Source: AV40 sp035568175 | Lineage (GTDB): Bacteria > Verrucomicrobiota > Verrucomicrobiia > Chthoniobacterales > UBA10450 | Direction: 5' to 3' | Length of the DNA stretch: 64,000 nucleotides | NCBI GenBank assembly: GCA_035568175.1 | Contig: DATMON010000018.1 | Location: 186,001-250,000 of the forward strand | Made by a program: the position numbers and the translations under genes | Notes under the pieces: generated by a model | What the model saw: only the letters and a program-made list of their open reading frames with translations | Database searches by the model: none | Told to the model about the DNA's origin: nothing | Part shown: positions 50,331-57,812 of the stretch, in pieces | How positions within the stretch are numbered: position 1 is the first letter of the stretch | How the letters are laid out: each line of letters opens with the position of its first letter

Positions 50331-51500
50331 ATGGGACTCTTCCTAGGTCCGGGAAAGCTCATTGCGGCCGCCCAAAAAGCTCACCCCGCCTTTAGATACG
50401 CGATTGCTGCGGCAGGCATTGTTTCGCTGGTCTTCGTCATTAGCCGTTGGGGGGCAACCGGGACGACGCTTATTTTTGGCACGATTCTTTTGGTGGCCTT
50501 GATGGTTGTTTTCCTTGTGTTTTCAGTGGCGGCGAAGGCAAGCACGCAAGCTCTTAGCCGGCCCGCGATGGTGTTGGTTTGGACCGTAATTCTTCTCGTC
50601 TCCACCGTGCTTGTATTCTTAGTTTCCTCGGCATTTTTTAACGAGCCCCTGCAATTACGGGACGTGATCGAGGGGAATTTTGGCGTGGCCACGGCCGCCA
50701 CTGTTGCTGACGAATCGATTAGGGTTCGCGAAGGGCCCGATCATACAACTGTCGTAAGTCCGTCGACTGGAGTTTGGGAAGACACTCCGGAGAAGATCGG
50801 TCGCAAAATATGGCAATATGAATGCGGTGGAACAAAAGCAGGCTTGGTTAGCTGGTATGAGGGTGACGCTTGCCCGTCGATGGGTATCGGACATTTTCTT
50901 TGGTATCCGGCGGCGCTGATAGACCGCCCAGACGAAGGTAGTTTTTCAAAACTCTTGAAGTTTTTGGCATCACGCAATGTTCCGATGCCATCTTGGTTGA
51001 GCCCGGAAATGAAATGCCCGTGGTGGTCGCGCGACGCGTTTATGTCAGATCTCAGTAGCCCGCGAATGAGTGAGTTGAAGAACTTTCTGGCATCGACGAT
51101 TGGCCTGCAGGTCGAGTTTATGTTGGCCGAATTAAAAGCACGCCTACCATCTGTTTGGGCTGCGGCACCAAATAAGACGCGAGATCATGTCCGTAAGGAA
51201 TTCAACCGCCTGATAGAGAGCGGGCCCTCCAGTGTGTGCGTAGTGTTGGATTACTTGAATTTTAAAGGCGATGGCACGGACAACCAACAAACCTACAAAG
51301 GCAAGGGATGGGGCTTGCTCCAGGTATTAGAGAATATGCAGAAATCCAATCAAGAAACGCCCGTGGACGACTTTATTAAGGCCGCGTTGAAGACTCTAGA
51401 GGATCGCGTTAAGAATGCGCCTCCAGAACGCCACGAAGAACGGTGGTTGCCAGGTTGGCGTTCTAGAATTGCTACCTATCGGCAGTTTGTGATCACCTAA
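50331..51500 (+). CDS. Membrane-anchored lysozyme-like protein
   Basis: 389 residues. Two or three membrane helices lie in residues about 20-110, with an external linker around 115-145. The core (KIGRKIWQYECGGTKAGLVS, then WYEGDACPSMGIGHFLWYP) has the E...G(L/T)xSWxxGxxxxSxGIGHFxWYP pattern I associate with a lysozyme-fold family of exported proteins; the Glu of YECGG is the candidate acid. A long helical C-terminal region follows. Peptidoglycan cleavage is inferred. The gene is at the left edge of an accessory region. Confidence 0.6.
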   Translation: MGLFLGPGKLIAAAQKAHPAFRYAIAAAGIVSLVFVISRWGATGTTLIFGTILLVALMVVFLVFSVAAKASTQALSRPAMVLVWTVILLVSTVLVFLVSSAFFNEPLQLRDVIEGNFGVATAATVADESIRVREGPDHTTVVSPSTGVWEDTPEKIGRKIWQYECGGTKAGLVSWYEGDACPSMGIGHFLWYPAALIDRPDEGSFSKLLKFLASRNVPMPSWLSPEMKCPWWSRDAFMSDLSSPRMSELKNFLASTIGLQVEFMLAELKARLPSVWAAAPNKTRDHVRKEFNRLIESGPSSVCVVLDYLNFKGDGTDNQQTYKGKGWGLLQVLENMQKSNQETPVDDFIKAALKTLEDRVKNAPPERHEERWLPGWRSRIATYRQFVIT

Positions 51501-51901
51501 CGCGAGAACGCTTTATCCAGGTAGCACCCAGCATCGAAGATCTCAGGAATTTGCTTACGGAGACAACAGCGCAATAACACGACAGATATTTAACCCTCGC
51601 AAGATTCTTCAGCAATCGGGAGCGCGCCACCCCCGAATGTTAAATGTTTAGATCTCACCCCACTTCAGCTTCTGCTCTCAGCGCTGCTGCCCTACCGCAG
51701 CATATAAGCCGGGAACGGAGCGTAATTTCTTCCCTCCCGTTGGTAGAATCCCAGATGAAGATTAATTTAGAGATACTCCGATAGTGCTACCAGATTGTTA
51801 GGATGACACCTTCGAATATGCGGTGTGGTCCTACGTCATTTTGGCGTTCACTTGCGATGATTTGCCTTGTCGTCTAACCGCGAGAATTCTAAAACGTACC
51901 C
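51501..51901. other. Gap without recognised gene
   Basis: Only TTAGATCTCACCCCACTTC (51648-51666), a TGACCCCG-like copy, and a short CTCAGCGCTGCTGCCC stretch stand out. No coding frame, tRNA or terminator is convincing. Confidence 0.5.
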
Positions 51902-52525
51902 ATGACCCCAGAATCTACAAAAGTGCCGCCGAAATTCGGCGACAACTACGATATTGGCTACATCGGGTTTAGCGGCAGCGTCGGTAATACGAATGTCGTT
52001 TCGCAAGGGATCGCTTATTTTACGCGATGGGACAAGCTGAGCGACATCACCGTGTCGCACGCACTGATCGTGACCGGAGAAAACGAATGTGTGGAAGCAA
52101 TCATGGGTAGAGGCGTTAACGCCGACCCATTGCAAGCATATTTCGCCAATCCTAACGCCGCGATCTTTTTCCGAAAGCCTTTAAACTATAACAAGGACAT
52201 TGGACAGCGAATTGCCCAGGCTGCAAAATCGCAAGTAGGAACTAAGTACAACGATTGGCTAATCGCCGGATTTCTCCTGGCCGGAACATTCCTCGGCCAT
52301 GTGGTAAACAAGGTATTCAAGGACAAGCCAGAGGACGACGTAAACAAATTCTTGGCTGGGCATCATACATGGATTTGTAGCGAACTAGCTGCTTATTGCC
52401 TTGAGCAACAGCCGGAGTACAAAGACAAAGGCATCCTCGCGCGACCAGTGGATACGATTGATCCTCAGGCCCTATTTGAAGATCAAGTTATCTTCACACC
52501 CTGGCACACAGGACCACCGTGTTAG
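51902..52525 (+). CDS. Permuted papain-fold (NlpC/YiiX-like) protein
   Basis: 207 residues. The expected His is in ITVSHALIVTGENECVEAIM, and the candidate Cys in HTWICSELAAYCLEQQ, with AQAAKSQVGTKYNDWLIAGF between. This order (His before Cys) is that of the permuted NlpC/P60-type fold of YiiX/YebB proteins, which cut amide bonds in peptidoglycan or lipids. There is no signal peptide. It follows the lysozyme-like gene by 400 bp. Confidence 0.7.
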   Translation: MTPESTKVPPKFGDNYDIGYIGFSGSVGNTNVVSQGIAYFTRWDKLSDITVSHALIVTGENECVEAIMGRGVNADPLQAYFANPNAAIFFRKPLNYNKDIGQRIAQAAKSQVGTKYNDWLIAGFLLAGTFLGHVVNKVFKDKPEDDVNKFLAGHHTWICSELAAYCLEQQPEYKDKGILARPVDTIDPQALFEDQVIFTPWHTGPPC

Positions 52526-52570
52526 AAGTGTTGATGTCGCTTTGATTACTGAAAGCGCACCTTGATGCGC

Positions 52571-54175
52571 TTACTTTATCAAGCCGCTGATTGCTGCCAG
52601 GAAAATGGGCACGAAAATCCAGCCCAAAAGAATATGAATTCGAAGATAATACTGCAGGAAGACATGTTCGTTTGTTGGCTTCCACAAATCGGAGGTCTTG
52701 AGATCAACAACCGGCAAGAATAGCCCGAGACTATACCAGAGTCGGTTATATTTTGGGCGTATGTCGTCCGGCTTTCTTTCTTCCCTTCGGTCCCGCAACT
52801 TCATCTTGCTGCCAGGAAACAGAATACATCCGAGAATAACAATTCCGATGCAGACATAGCCGGCTCTTTCAGGATGCCGACCGTACCCAATTAGCCAGTC
52901 TAACATCAGGCTACCAAACCAGCTGAAATTGCGAAGGTGCTCCGCTCGTTCGCGGCGTTTGCCTGCGATGAACGCCTCATCCTTGTCAGCGGCGTAACCT
53001 ATTTCAGAAAAAAAATTCTCGAGATTTCTATATACATCCGCCGTATACGCACACTGGTCTGCCAGCTTCAATAGGCCAATGTGGGATTGGAATTCATTCG
53101 AATTCGTACTGATGTATTTGTAAGTTACGATTTGAAATCGAAATGCGCTTGGTTTTTTCGGCCACGAACATTGCAAGAGATAAAGAGTTGAAAAAGCCCC
53201 AAAACTAAGGTCGGCCGAGTTCTGAACATCAATCAAGACAAACTCAGCGGGACCTTCTACACGTAACGAATCGGCGACAAGCTGGTCGATATTGAGGAAC
53301 TGAAGCCGGAGGCGGCGTTTGATAGAGACGTTCTCGAGGTTCATAAGATGAACAAATTGAGGGGTAAGCTCCGGCCCGCTAACCAAGAGATCGACGAAAT
53401 TGGAGTCCCGAAAAGACACTGCTTTTGGAAACCTCACCTCATTAAGCGTAACCACATTGCAGGTCATTTTTTCGAAGAAACTGTCACCATTAAACTCGAC
53501 ATTGTGTATCTGGAACTCTCCCTTAACCGTTGCAGCGACCATATCTACAACGTCTTCGAATCTTGCTCCGTTGAAGTAAGCATTTGACCCGAGAACCATG
53601 CTATTGAAGCTCACTGTCTGGCTTGGGTCGTTCAAGGGATTACGGAATCTTGCGAGGTTCGCGTGAAATTCTCCGGAAACATTTGCGTTGATAAAACTCA
53701 CGGGCCCGTTAAATGCGCTTCCCAGGAAATTGGCAATACCTTGTACCTTCAACTCGTTGAAATTGGCTCCAGCTTCGAAAATACTGAACCCGAACGAAAC
53801 GCCGTTGGCGAATTCGGTACGCGTGAAGTCAACATCCTTTTTAAACCTGCAAAATTCCAACCAAACGGCCCAGGGAACGTGCGCATTCTGAAAAGAGATT
53901 GGCTCGTCGATTACTGCCCCGGCGATTCGAATGCCGTTCCGATGTGGTTTAAAGCCTGGCAGCGCGCCGGCGAGAAGTCCCTCTAGGAAGCGCGTATTTA
54001 TCTTGCGGTCTTTTTCATTGGGAAATTGCGGCCGCAGATCAGCGATTTCTCCGGTTGTTGTCTGCTCAATGATCCACGTTTCCGCCGGGGTTAATACCTC
54101 CGGAACATTCTGAGGCTTGGCTACTGCTGCGCCCGCAGCAAGAAAGATCGTTAAAAACAAAGCGGGGGACTTCAA
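52571..54175 (-). CDS. Exported pentapeptide-repeat-like protein with C-terminal membrane helices
   Basis: 534 residues from a TTG start. Signal peptide about 1-19 (ending GAAVAK). Residues about 90-330 carry degenerate A(D/N)(L/F)xx-type repeats (VSFGFSIFEAGANFNELKVQ; FNGPVSFINANVSGEFHANL) that would form a right-handed helix. Two hydrophobic helices near 440-460 and 505-530 flank a basic loop. The helix part may face outside or inside depending on the true topology. No enzyme motif. Confidence 0.7.
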   Translation of the reverse strand: MKSPALFLTIFLAAGAAVAKPQNVPEVLTPAETWIIEQTTTGEIADLRPQFPNEKDRKINTRFLEGLLAGALPGFKPHRNGIRIAGAVIDEPISFQNAHVPWAVWLEFCRFKKDVDFTRTEFANGVSFGFSIFEAGANFNELKVQGIANFLGSAFNGPVSFINANVSGEFHANLARFRNPLNDPSQTVSFNSMVLGSNAYFNGARFEDVVDMVAATVKGEFQIHNVEFNGDSFFEKMTCNVVTLNEVRFPKAVSFRDSNFVDLLVSGPELTPQFVHLMNLENVSIKRRLRLQFLNIDQLVADSLRVEGPAEFVLIDVQNSADLSFGAFSTLYLLQCSWPKKPSAFRFQIVTYKYISTNSNEFQSHIGLLKLADQCAYTADVYRNLENFFSEIGYAADKDEAFIAGKRRERAEHLRNFSWFGSLMLDWLIGYGRHPERAGYVCIGIVILGCILFPGSKMKLRDRREERKPDDIRPKYNRLWYSLGLFLPVVDLKTSDLWKPTNEHVFLQYYLRIHILLGWIFVPIFLAAISGLIK

Positions 54176-54217
54176 GGGATCAGCCGTTTAGCAAAAAATC
54201 ACCGCAAGCGCACTAAC

Positions 54218-54249
54218 AAAACGGGCGGGAATTTCCTCCCGCCCGTTTT
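54218..54249 (-). terminator. Rho-independent terminator after the GhoS-like gene
   Basis: Perfect 13-bp inverted repeat AAAACGGGCGGGA / TCCCGCCCGTTTT with a 6-base loop and A/T tracts on both sides. It lies between two minus-strand genes and follows the GhoS-like gene stop. Confidence 0.88.
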
Positions 54250-54267
54250 ATGGACCCGCAGTTTCGT

Positions 54268-54549
54268 TTAAACTTCGGCTAAGCCAGTCCATGTCATTCC
54301 GACGGCTTCGGCGACGATTACACCGTACGATTTTTTGGTTTTGTCTGCTGCTCGCTCAGCAGACTCGCGAACCGCAGCTCGGTTAAGGTTGGTTTGCCGA
54401 TAATATTCAGCGGTCGGCAATTGGTATGTCTTTCCGTCGTTTCCCGTAATTGTTCGCTCGAAGCCCTCAGCCTCCATTGCGTCGTGAAGCGTCTCGTAAT
54501 CGCCGTAACTAGCGCCGTGGAGTTCAACGCGAGTTAGATATAGTGCCAT
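54268..54549 (-). CDS. GhoS/DUF2622-like protein
   Basis: 93 residues. YLTRVELHGASYGDYETLHD followed by AMEAEGFERTITGNDGKTYQ and LPTAEYY, then SYGVIVAEAVGMTWTGLAEV, matches the DUF2622 group annotated as GhoS-type antitoxin endoribonucleases (ferredoxin/Cas2-like fold). GhoS cleaves the mRNA of the membrane toxin GhoT. No GhoT-like small membrane protein is encoded next to it, so an antitoxin role is uncertain. It has its own terminator. Confidence 0.75.
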   Translation of the reverse strand: MALYLTRVELHGASYGDYETLHDAMEAEGFERTITGNDGKTYQLPTAEYYRQTNLNRAAVRESAERAADKTKKSYGVIVAEAVGMTWTGLAEV

Positions 54550-54574
54550 ATTCGTGGGTTTCCTTCACGATCTT

Positions 54575-54607
54575 CTACGGGTTTTTCGAGTCGAAGTTTC
54601 CGAAAAT
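54575..54607. repeat. Dispersed 33-bp module, second copy
   Basis: CTACGGGTTTTTCGAGTCGA... with one mismatch to 42381-42413. It lies just upstream of the GhoS-like gene. Confidence 0.6.
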
Positions 54608-54610
54608 GAA

Positions 54611-54635
54611 ACAGCCCCGAGCGATTCGGGGCTGT
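54611..54635 (-). terminator. Rho-independent terminator after the fibronectin-type gene
   Basis: Stem ACAGCCCCGA / TCGGGGCTGT with a 5-base loop, followed on the minus strand by TTTCATTTTC. It lies 33 bp beyond the stop of the fibronectin type III gene. Confidence 0.85.
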
Positions 54636-54667
54636 TCTATTCGCGCTAGCGAATTTTCCGACTCAGC

Positions 54668-55390
54668 TTACGCCACTAAAATTGTCGCTGGGTCGCTCCA
54701 TGCGCCGGGACCGTTCGGGCCGACTGCTCGGACGCGCACCCAATAATCTTTGGCGCGCTGCAAACCTTGGATCGTAATGCTGCGCGTATTCGGGAACGTT
54801 CCGGCATCGGTCCACTGCGTCGCGTTAGGATCGAGCGCAAACTGCGCTTCATACGCTTTCGCCCTCTCGACTGAATCGCACAGCACTTGGACTTGGCCGC
54901 TGGTGCCAGTTGCTTTTAGTCGCGCATTAGTCGGCGCTTCGACTGGCGCCTCTGTCTTCGTGCGAACCTTCGGCAAATCGAAGCCGGTGGTTGCCAGTTG
55001 CTCGTCAGTCACTCCGGCCAACATCTCGAGAGTAGCGGCGAGCATTTGTAAGCTGTTTTCCAACGCCACGCGCGTGGCGGCGACTGCCGCATCGCGAGCG
55101 GGCGTCTTTCCCGGCATCGCCAAGGCGGCTTGGTAATCGGTCAACGCCGTTATTACGGCTGTTAATGCCGGATTAGGCAACGCCAGGACGGTGCCGCCTT
55201 GAATAGCGGTGATGATTGTTTGGGCTTTGTTATCCAGCTCAGTATCCCGGAGCTGGCTGAACCCTCTATTAAGCTTTTGCATGCCATGTAATACGGTGCC
55301 TGTCAGGCAAAGTTCGTCGATTTCTAATGAAAACACGTCTTTGACCGTTAACTGAGGTAAGAGCAGTGCCAGACGAGCAAAAAGTAGCAA
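54668..55390 (-). CDS. Fibronectin type III domain protein
   Basis: 240 residues from a TTG at 55390; the true start is uncertain, and an ATG about 36 codons later is possible. Residues about 30-130 are helical (TELDNKAQTIITAIQGG ... AAVAATRVALENSLQMLAAT), then a Pro/Glu linker and one FN3 domain (ARLKATGTSGQVQVLCDSVE; DYWVRVRAVGPNGPGAWSDP). Proteins of this plan are common in Verrucomicrobia and Bacteroidetes accessory regions and have no known function. Confidence 0.75.
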   Translation of the reverse strand: MLLFARLALLLPQLTVKDVFSLEIDELCLTGTVLHGMQKLNRGFSQLRDTELDNKAQTIITAIQGGTVLALPNPALTAVITALTDYQAALAMPGKTPARDAAVAATRVALENSLQMLAATLEMLAGVTDEQLATTGFDLPKVRTKTEAPVEAPTNARLKATGTSGQVQVLCDSVERAKAYEAQFALDPNATQWTDAGTFPNTRSITIQGLQRAKDYWVRVRAVGPNGPGAWSDPATILVA

Positions 55391-55430
55391 TGATCACCTT
55401 CCGTCTAGCCTTAATGACCATCTCACTAAG

Positions 55431-55493
55431 CCTAGTCATCGGCTGACTAGGCCTAGTCGTCAGCAGCCTAGCCGTAGTCGCCGCCGACTAGGG
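55431..55493. repeat. Tandem CTAG-rich imperfect palindromes
   Basis: Three consecutive units of 20-22 bp: CCTAGTCATCGGCTGACTAG+G (55431-55451), CCTAGTCGTCAGCAGCCTAG (55452-55471) and CCGTAGTCGCCGCCGACTAG+GG (55472-55493). Each is an imperfect dyad. CTAG is usually rare in bacterial DNA. The set lies upstream of the fibronectin gene (minus) and of the nuclease gene (plus). Confidence 0.75.
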
Positions 55494-55669
55494 TTGATCG
55501 CAAATCAGCAAGACTTACAAGATCGACATCGAAGGGCAATCGAATCGGACCCAACGCTGGTTATGTCGCAAACAGGAGTGGTCGAAGAGCGGTTGATCCT
55601 GCCTTTTCTGTGCATAACCCTGCCCGGTCCGCCGGCACCGATCTTTCTGAGCTTCACACTGACCATTTT

Positions 55670-55700
55670 CCAATCCATACGTCGCGGAAAACGATTCGTA
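55670..55700. repeat. Dispersed module, second copy
   Basis: CCAATCCATACGTCGCGGAA and following bases match 44789-44820 with one difference. The module itself can fold (ATACGTCG / CGATTCGTA). Confidence 0.65.
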
Positions 55701-55823
55701 CAACGAAAGTTGGCCGGCGAAGTCCCCCAGTCGTGAACTTTACAGGTGCCGGGAGGGGAAATACCCTCAGCGGCAGTGCGGAATATTTTCCTCCTGTACA
55801 TGCCTCCAGGAAATACGGAGGCG

Positions 55824-56906
55824 ATGGTCCATTATCAGGACACGATTCGGAATAAGGTCGGGTTCGACCGGATCGCGTCGCACGTGCCTTCGAGTCTCGG
55901 CCGAAAGCTGCAACAAGTTTTCGGTCCCCATCCGATTGCCGTTTGGGGTTCGCGGGATTCGTCCGCAAACCGCGCGAAGTTCGATCGCATGACCGAAGGC
56001 GACGAGATTCTGATCATCGAAGGCGAGACAATCAAATTGCTGGGACGAGTTGCCGGTAAATTGGTCAGCCCCTCACTTTCTGCAGAGTTGTGGAAAAACA
56101 TACGTGGAAACACGACTGAAGGTTGGAACCTCGTTTATTTCATTGCGAACCCTCGCGAAATAGATCTTCCGTTCGGAAAATTCTGTGAGTTGTTGGGATT
56201 TAAGGAAAACTTCCAGCTCCGCGGTTTCACGAGCATCGCCAAGGAACGCCTTGAAAGCTTTTACGCGCAGTACGACGATCTCTACTCAATCCTCTTGCGA
56301 TTAAAGAAAGGTGATCGCGTTCAGGAATTACCCGAGCCTGAAGCTTACAAACAGCCTCCTGCCCGAGATGAAGAGCTCGCACCTAAGCCGGAGCGTGAAC
56401 TATCCGATCATTTGCGAATGCAATGGCTTCTGCTCAAAATGGGGCGGCAAGCCGGCGAAAAAGTTTGGGCGCCGAGAAACGATCAGCAACGGATCACGTC
56501 GGAGTATCACTTTGGCGATTTCGAGAAAGAATTTGCAGCGGGGCTCGATACTCAAGTGAAGTACGTCGAAAACATCGACGTGGTTTGGAAAGAGGAATTC
56601 CGGATTGACGCTGCCTTCGAGATCGAGAACAGCACTTCGATTTATTCCGGCCTGCTTCGCTTTGCTGATTTGACGATGGTGGCGCCGAACACCGTTTATC
56701 CGATGTTTATCGTCGCGCCTGGCGAACGACGGAACAGAGTCCGCGAGCAACTATCGCGGCCGAGTTTTCGTCACCTCGGCATTCATGAAAAGGTTCGCTA
56801 TTTGTCGTACGAAAAGGTCAATGAAATTGAAGAATTTTTCGGCGAATCGAAATCCGGATTGAATGTCGAAGTCTTCGTCGGGAAATCGGAAATGCTGCCA
56901 GATTAA
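55824..56906 (+). CDS. EVE/PUA-like domain fused to PD-(D/E)xK-like nuclease
   Basis: 360 residues from the ATG at 55824 (MVHYQDTIRNKVGFDRIASH); GGAGG lies very close (2-3 bp), so 55800 remains possible. Residues about 25-130 (AVWGSRDSSANRAKFDRMTE, GDEILIIEGETIKLLGRVAG) look like an EVE/PUA-type domain, which in other restriction proteins reads modified bases. The C-terminal part carries EYHFGDFEKEFAAGLDT and FRIDAAFEIENSTSIYSGLL, fitting an E...D...ExEN core of a PD-(D/E)xK nuclease, and NTVYPMFIVAPGERRNRVRE. The catalytic assignment is by eye. It converges on the methyltransferase gene with an 18-bp gap. Confidence 0.7.
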   Translation: MVHYQDTIRNKVGFDRIASHVPSSLGRKLQQVFGPHPIAVWGSRDSSANRAKFDRMTEGDEILIIEGETIKLLGRVAGKLVSPSLSAELWKNIRGNTTEGWNLVYFIANPREIDLPFGKFCELLGFKENFQLRGFTSIAKERLESFYAQYDDLYSILLRLKKGDRVQELPEPEAYKQPPARDEELAPKPERELSDHLRMQWLLLKMGRQAGEKVWAPRNDQQRITSEYHFGDFEKEFAAGLDTQVKYVENIDVVWKEEFRIDAAFEIENSTSIYSGLLRFADLTMVAPNTVYPMFIVAPGERRNRVREQLSRPSFRHLGIHEKVRYLSYEKVNEIEEFFGESKSGLNVEVFVGKSEMLPD

Positions 56907-56924
56907 GGTTGGACAACACTGGAT

Positions 56925-57806
56925 TTAGCGCACGGGGTTGACTTTTCGATCTTTCTCCTCCTTTTTTGTAAGCCTGAGTGGAATCTGCCGCGTGCGTTTG
57001 GCTTCCAGATAAACCTGGTTGAACCAAATTACTTCGCTTCGAGGAAAACATTTGCCGTTATTGCCTTTCGTAATTGCTGGGAGCGTTTCCTTCTTCCAGC
57101 CGGCCTTCTCAGTGAGCAAACTATTATATAATTTAGACTCGTAGCCACTGATGAAAACCATGCATTTCGCCTTCAGCACGACCGTGAGGAGTTTTTCATG
57201 GAATTCCTCCGAATTAGCGTCGTGATCATAGCCCCTCGCGCGCTTGCCAAGGTACGGCGGGTCCAGGTAAACGAGCGTGGCTGGCCTATTCGAAAATTCC
57301 TCAAAAAGAGCAATAGCATCCTTATTTTCAACTCTGACGCTCCTTAGTCGGTCGACGACCTTCATCAGGTATTCGGGTACGCCATGCCAGCGGTTGACAC
57401 GCGCTTCCATGCCGTTGCGCGAGTACGAGTTGCTGATTGAGAATCCGCCTTTAGCCGTACCAAAACTGCCATTCACAGCCATCATTGCAGTGATAAAAAA
57501 TCTGCGAGCACGCTCAAGGTCCGATATTCCTTTTACCGGCATTCGCGACAGCTGAAGTTCGGCGCGCGCGTATGGCGTCAGCTCGATCTTGAGCAGTAAA
57601 TCATCGCCATGATCCCGAAGTTGTTTGTAAAAATTGACTATCTCCTCGTTGATATCGTTGATGATTTCGATTGAAGCTGCTGATTTTGCGATCGTCATCG
57701 CCGCCGATCCGCAAAACAACTCGACCCAGCAATTATGCGCAGGTAGCTGGCCGTACAGCTTTGCCGCAATTCGGAGCTTTGAACCGAAATAACCAAAAGC
57801 AGACAT
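56925..57806 (-). CDS. D12-class DNA adenine-N6 methyltransferase
   Basis: 293 residues. FGYFGSKLRIAAKLYGQLPA (N-terminal SAM block), WVELFCGSAAMTIAKSA (motif I) and TLVYLDPPYLGKRARGYDHD (catalytic DPPY at about 182-185) identify the Dam/D12 group, which methylates the N6 of adenine within a short site. The start follows the DUF3883-like gene stop by six bases. It is most likely the protective methylase of the five-gene locus. The target sequence cannot be read. Confidence 0.92.
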   Translation of the reverse strand: MSAFGYFGSKLRIAAKLYGQLPAHNCWVELFCGSAAMTIAKSAASIEIINDINEEIVNFYKQLRDHGDDLLLKIELTPYARAELQLSRMPVKGISDLERARRFFITAMMAVNGSFGTAKGGFSISNSYSRNGMEARVNRWHGVPEYLMKVVDRLRSVRVENKDAIALFEEFSNRPATLVYLDPPYLGKRARGYDHDANSEEFHEKLLTVVLKAKCMVFISGYESKLYNSLLTEKAGWKKETLPAITKGNNGKCFPRSEVIWFNQVYLEAKRTRQIPLRLTKKEEKDRKVNPVR

Positions 57807-57812
57807 TGGGTA

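Noticed and set aside
55746..55823. Longer start of the EVE-nuclease gene
   Set aside because: The added residues look like translated gap sequence; the conserved-looking protein begins at MVHYQD.
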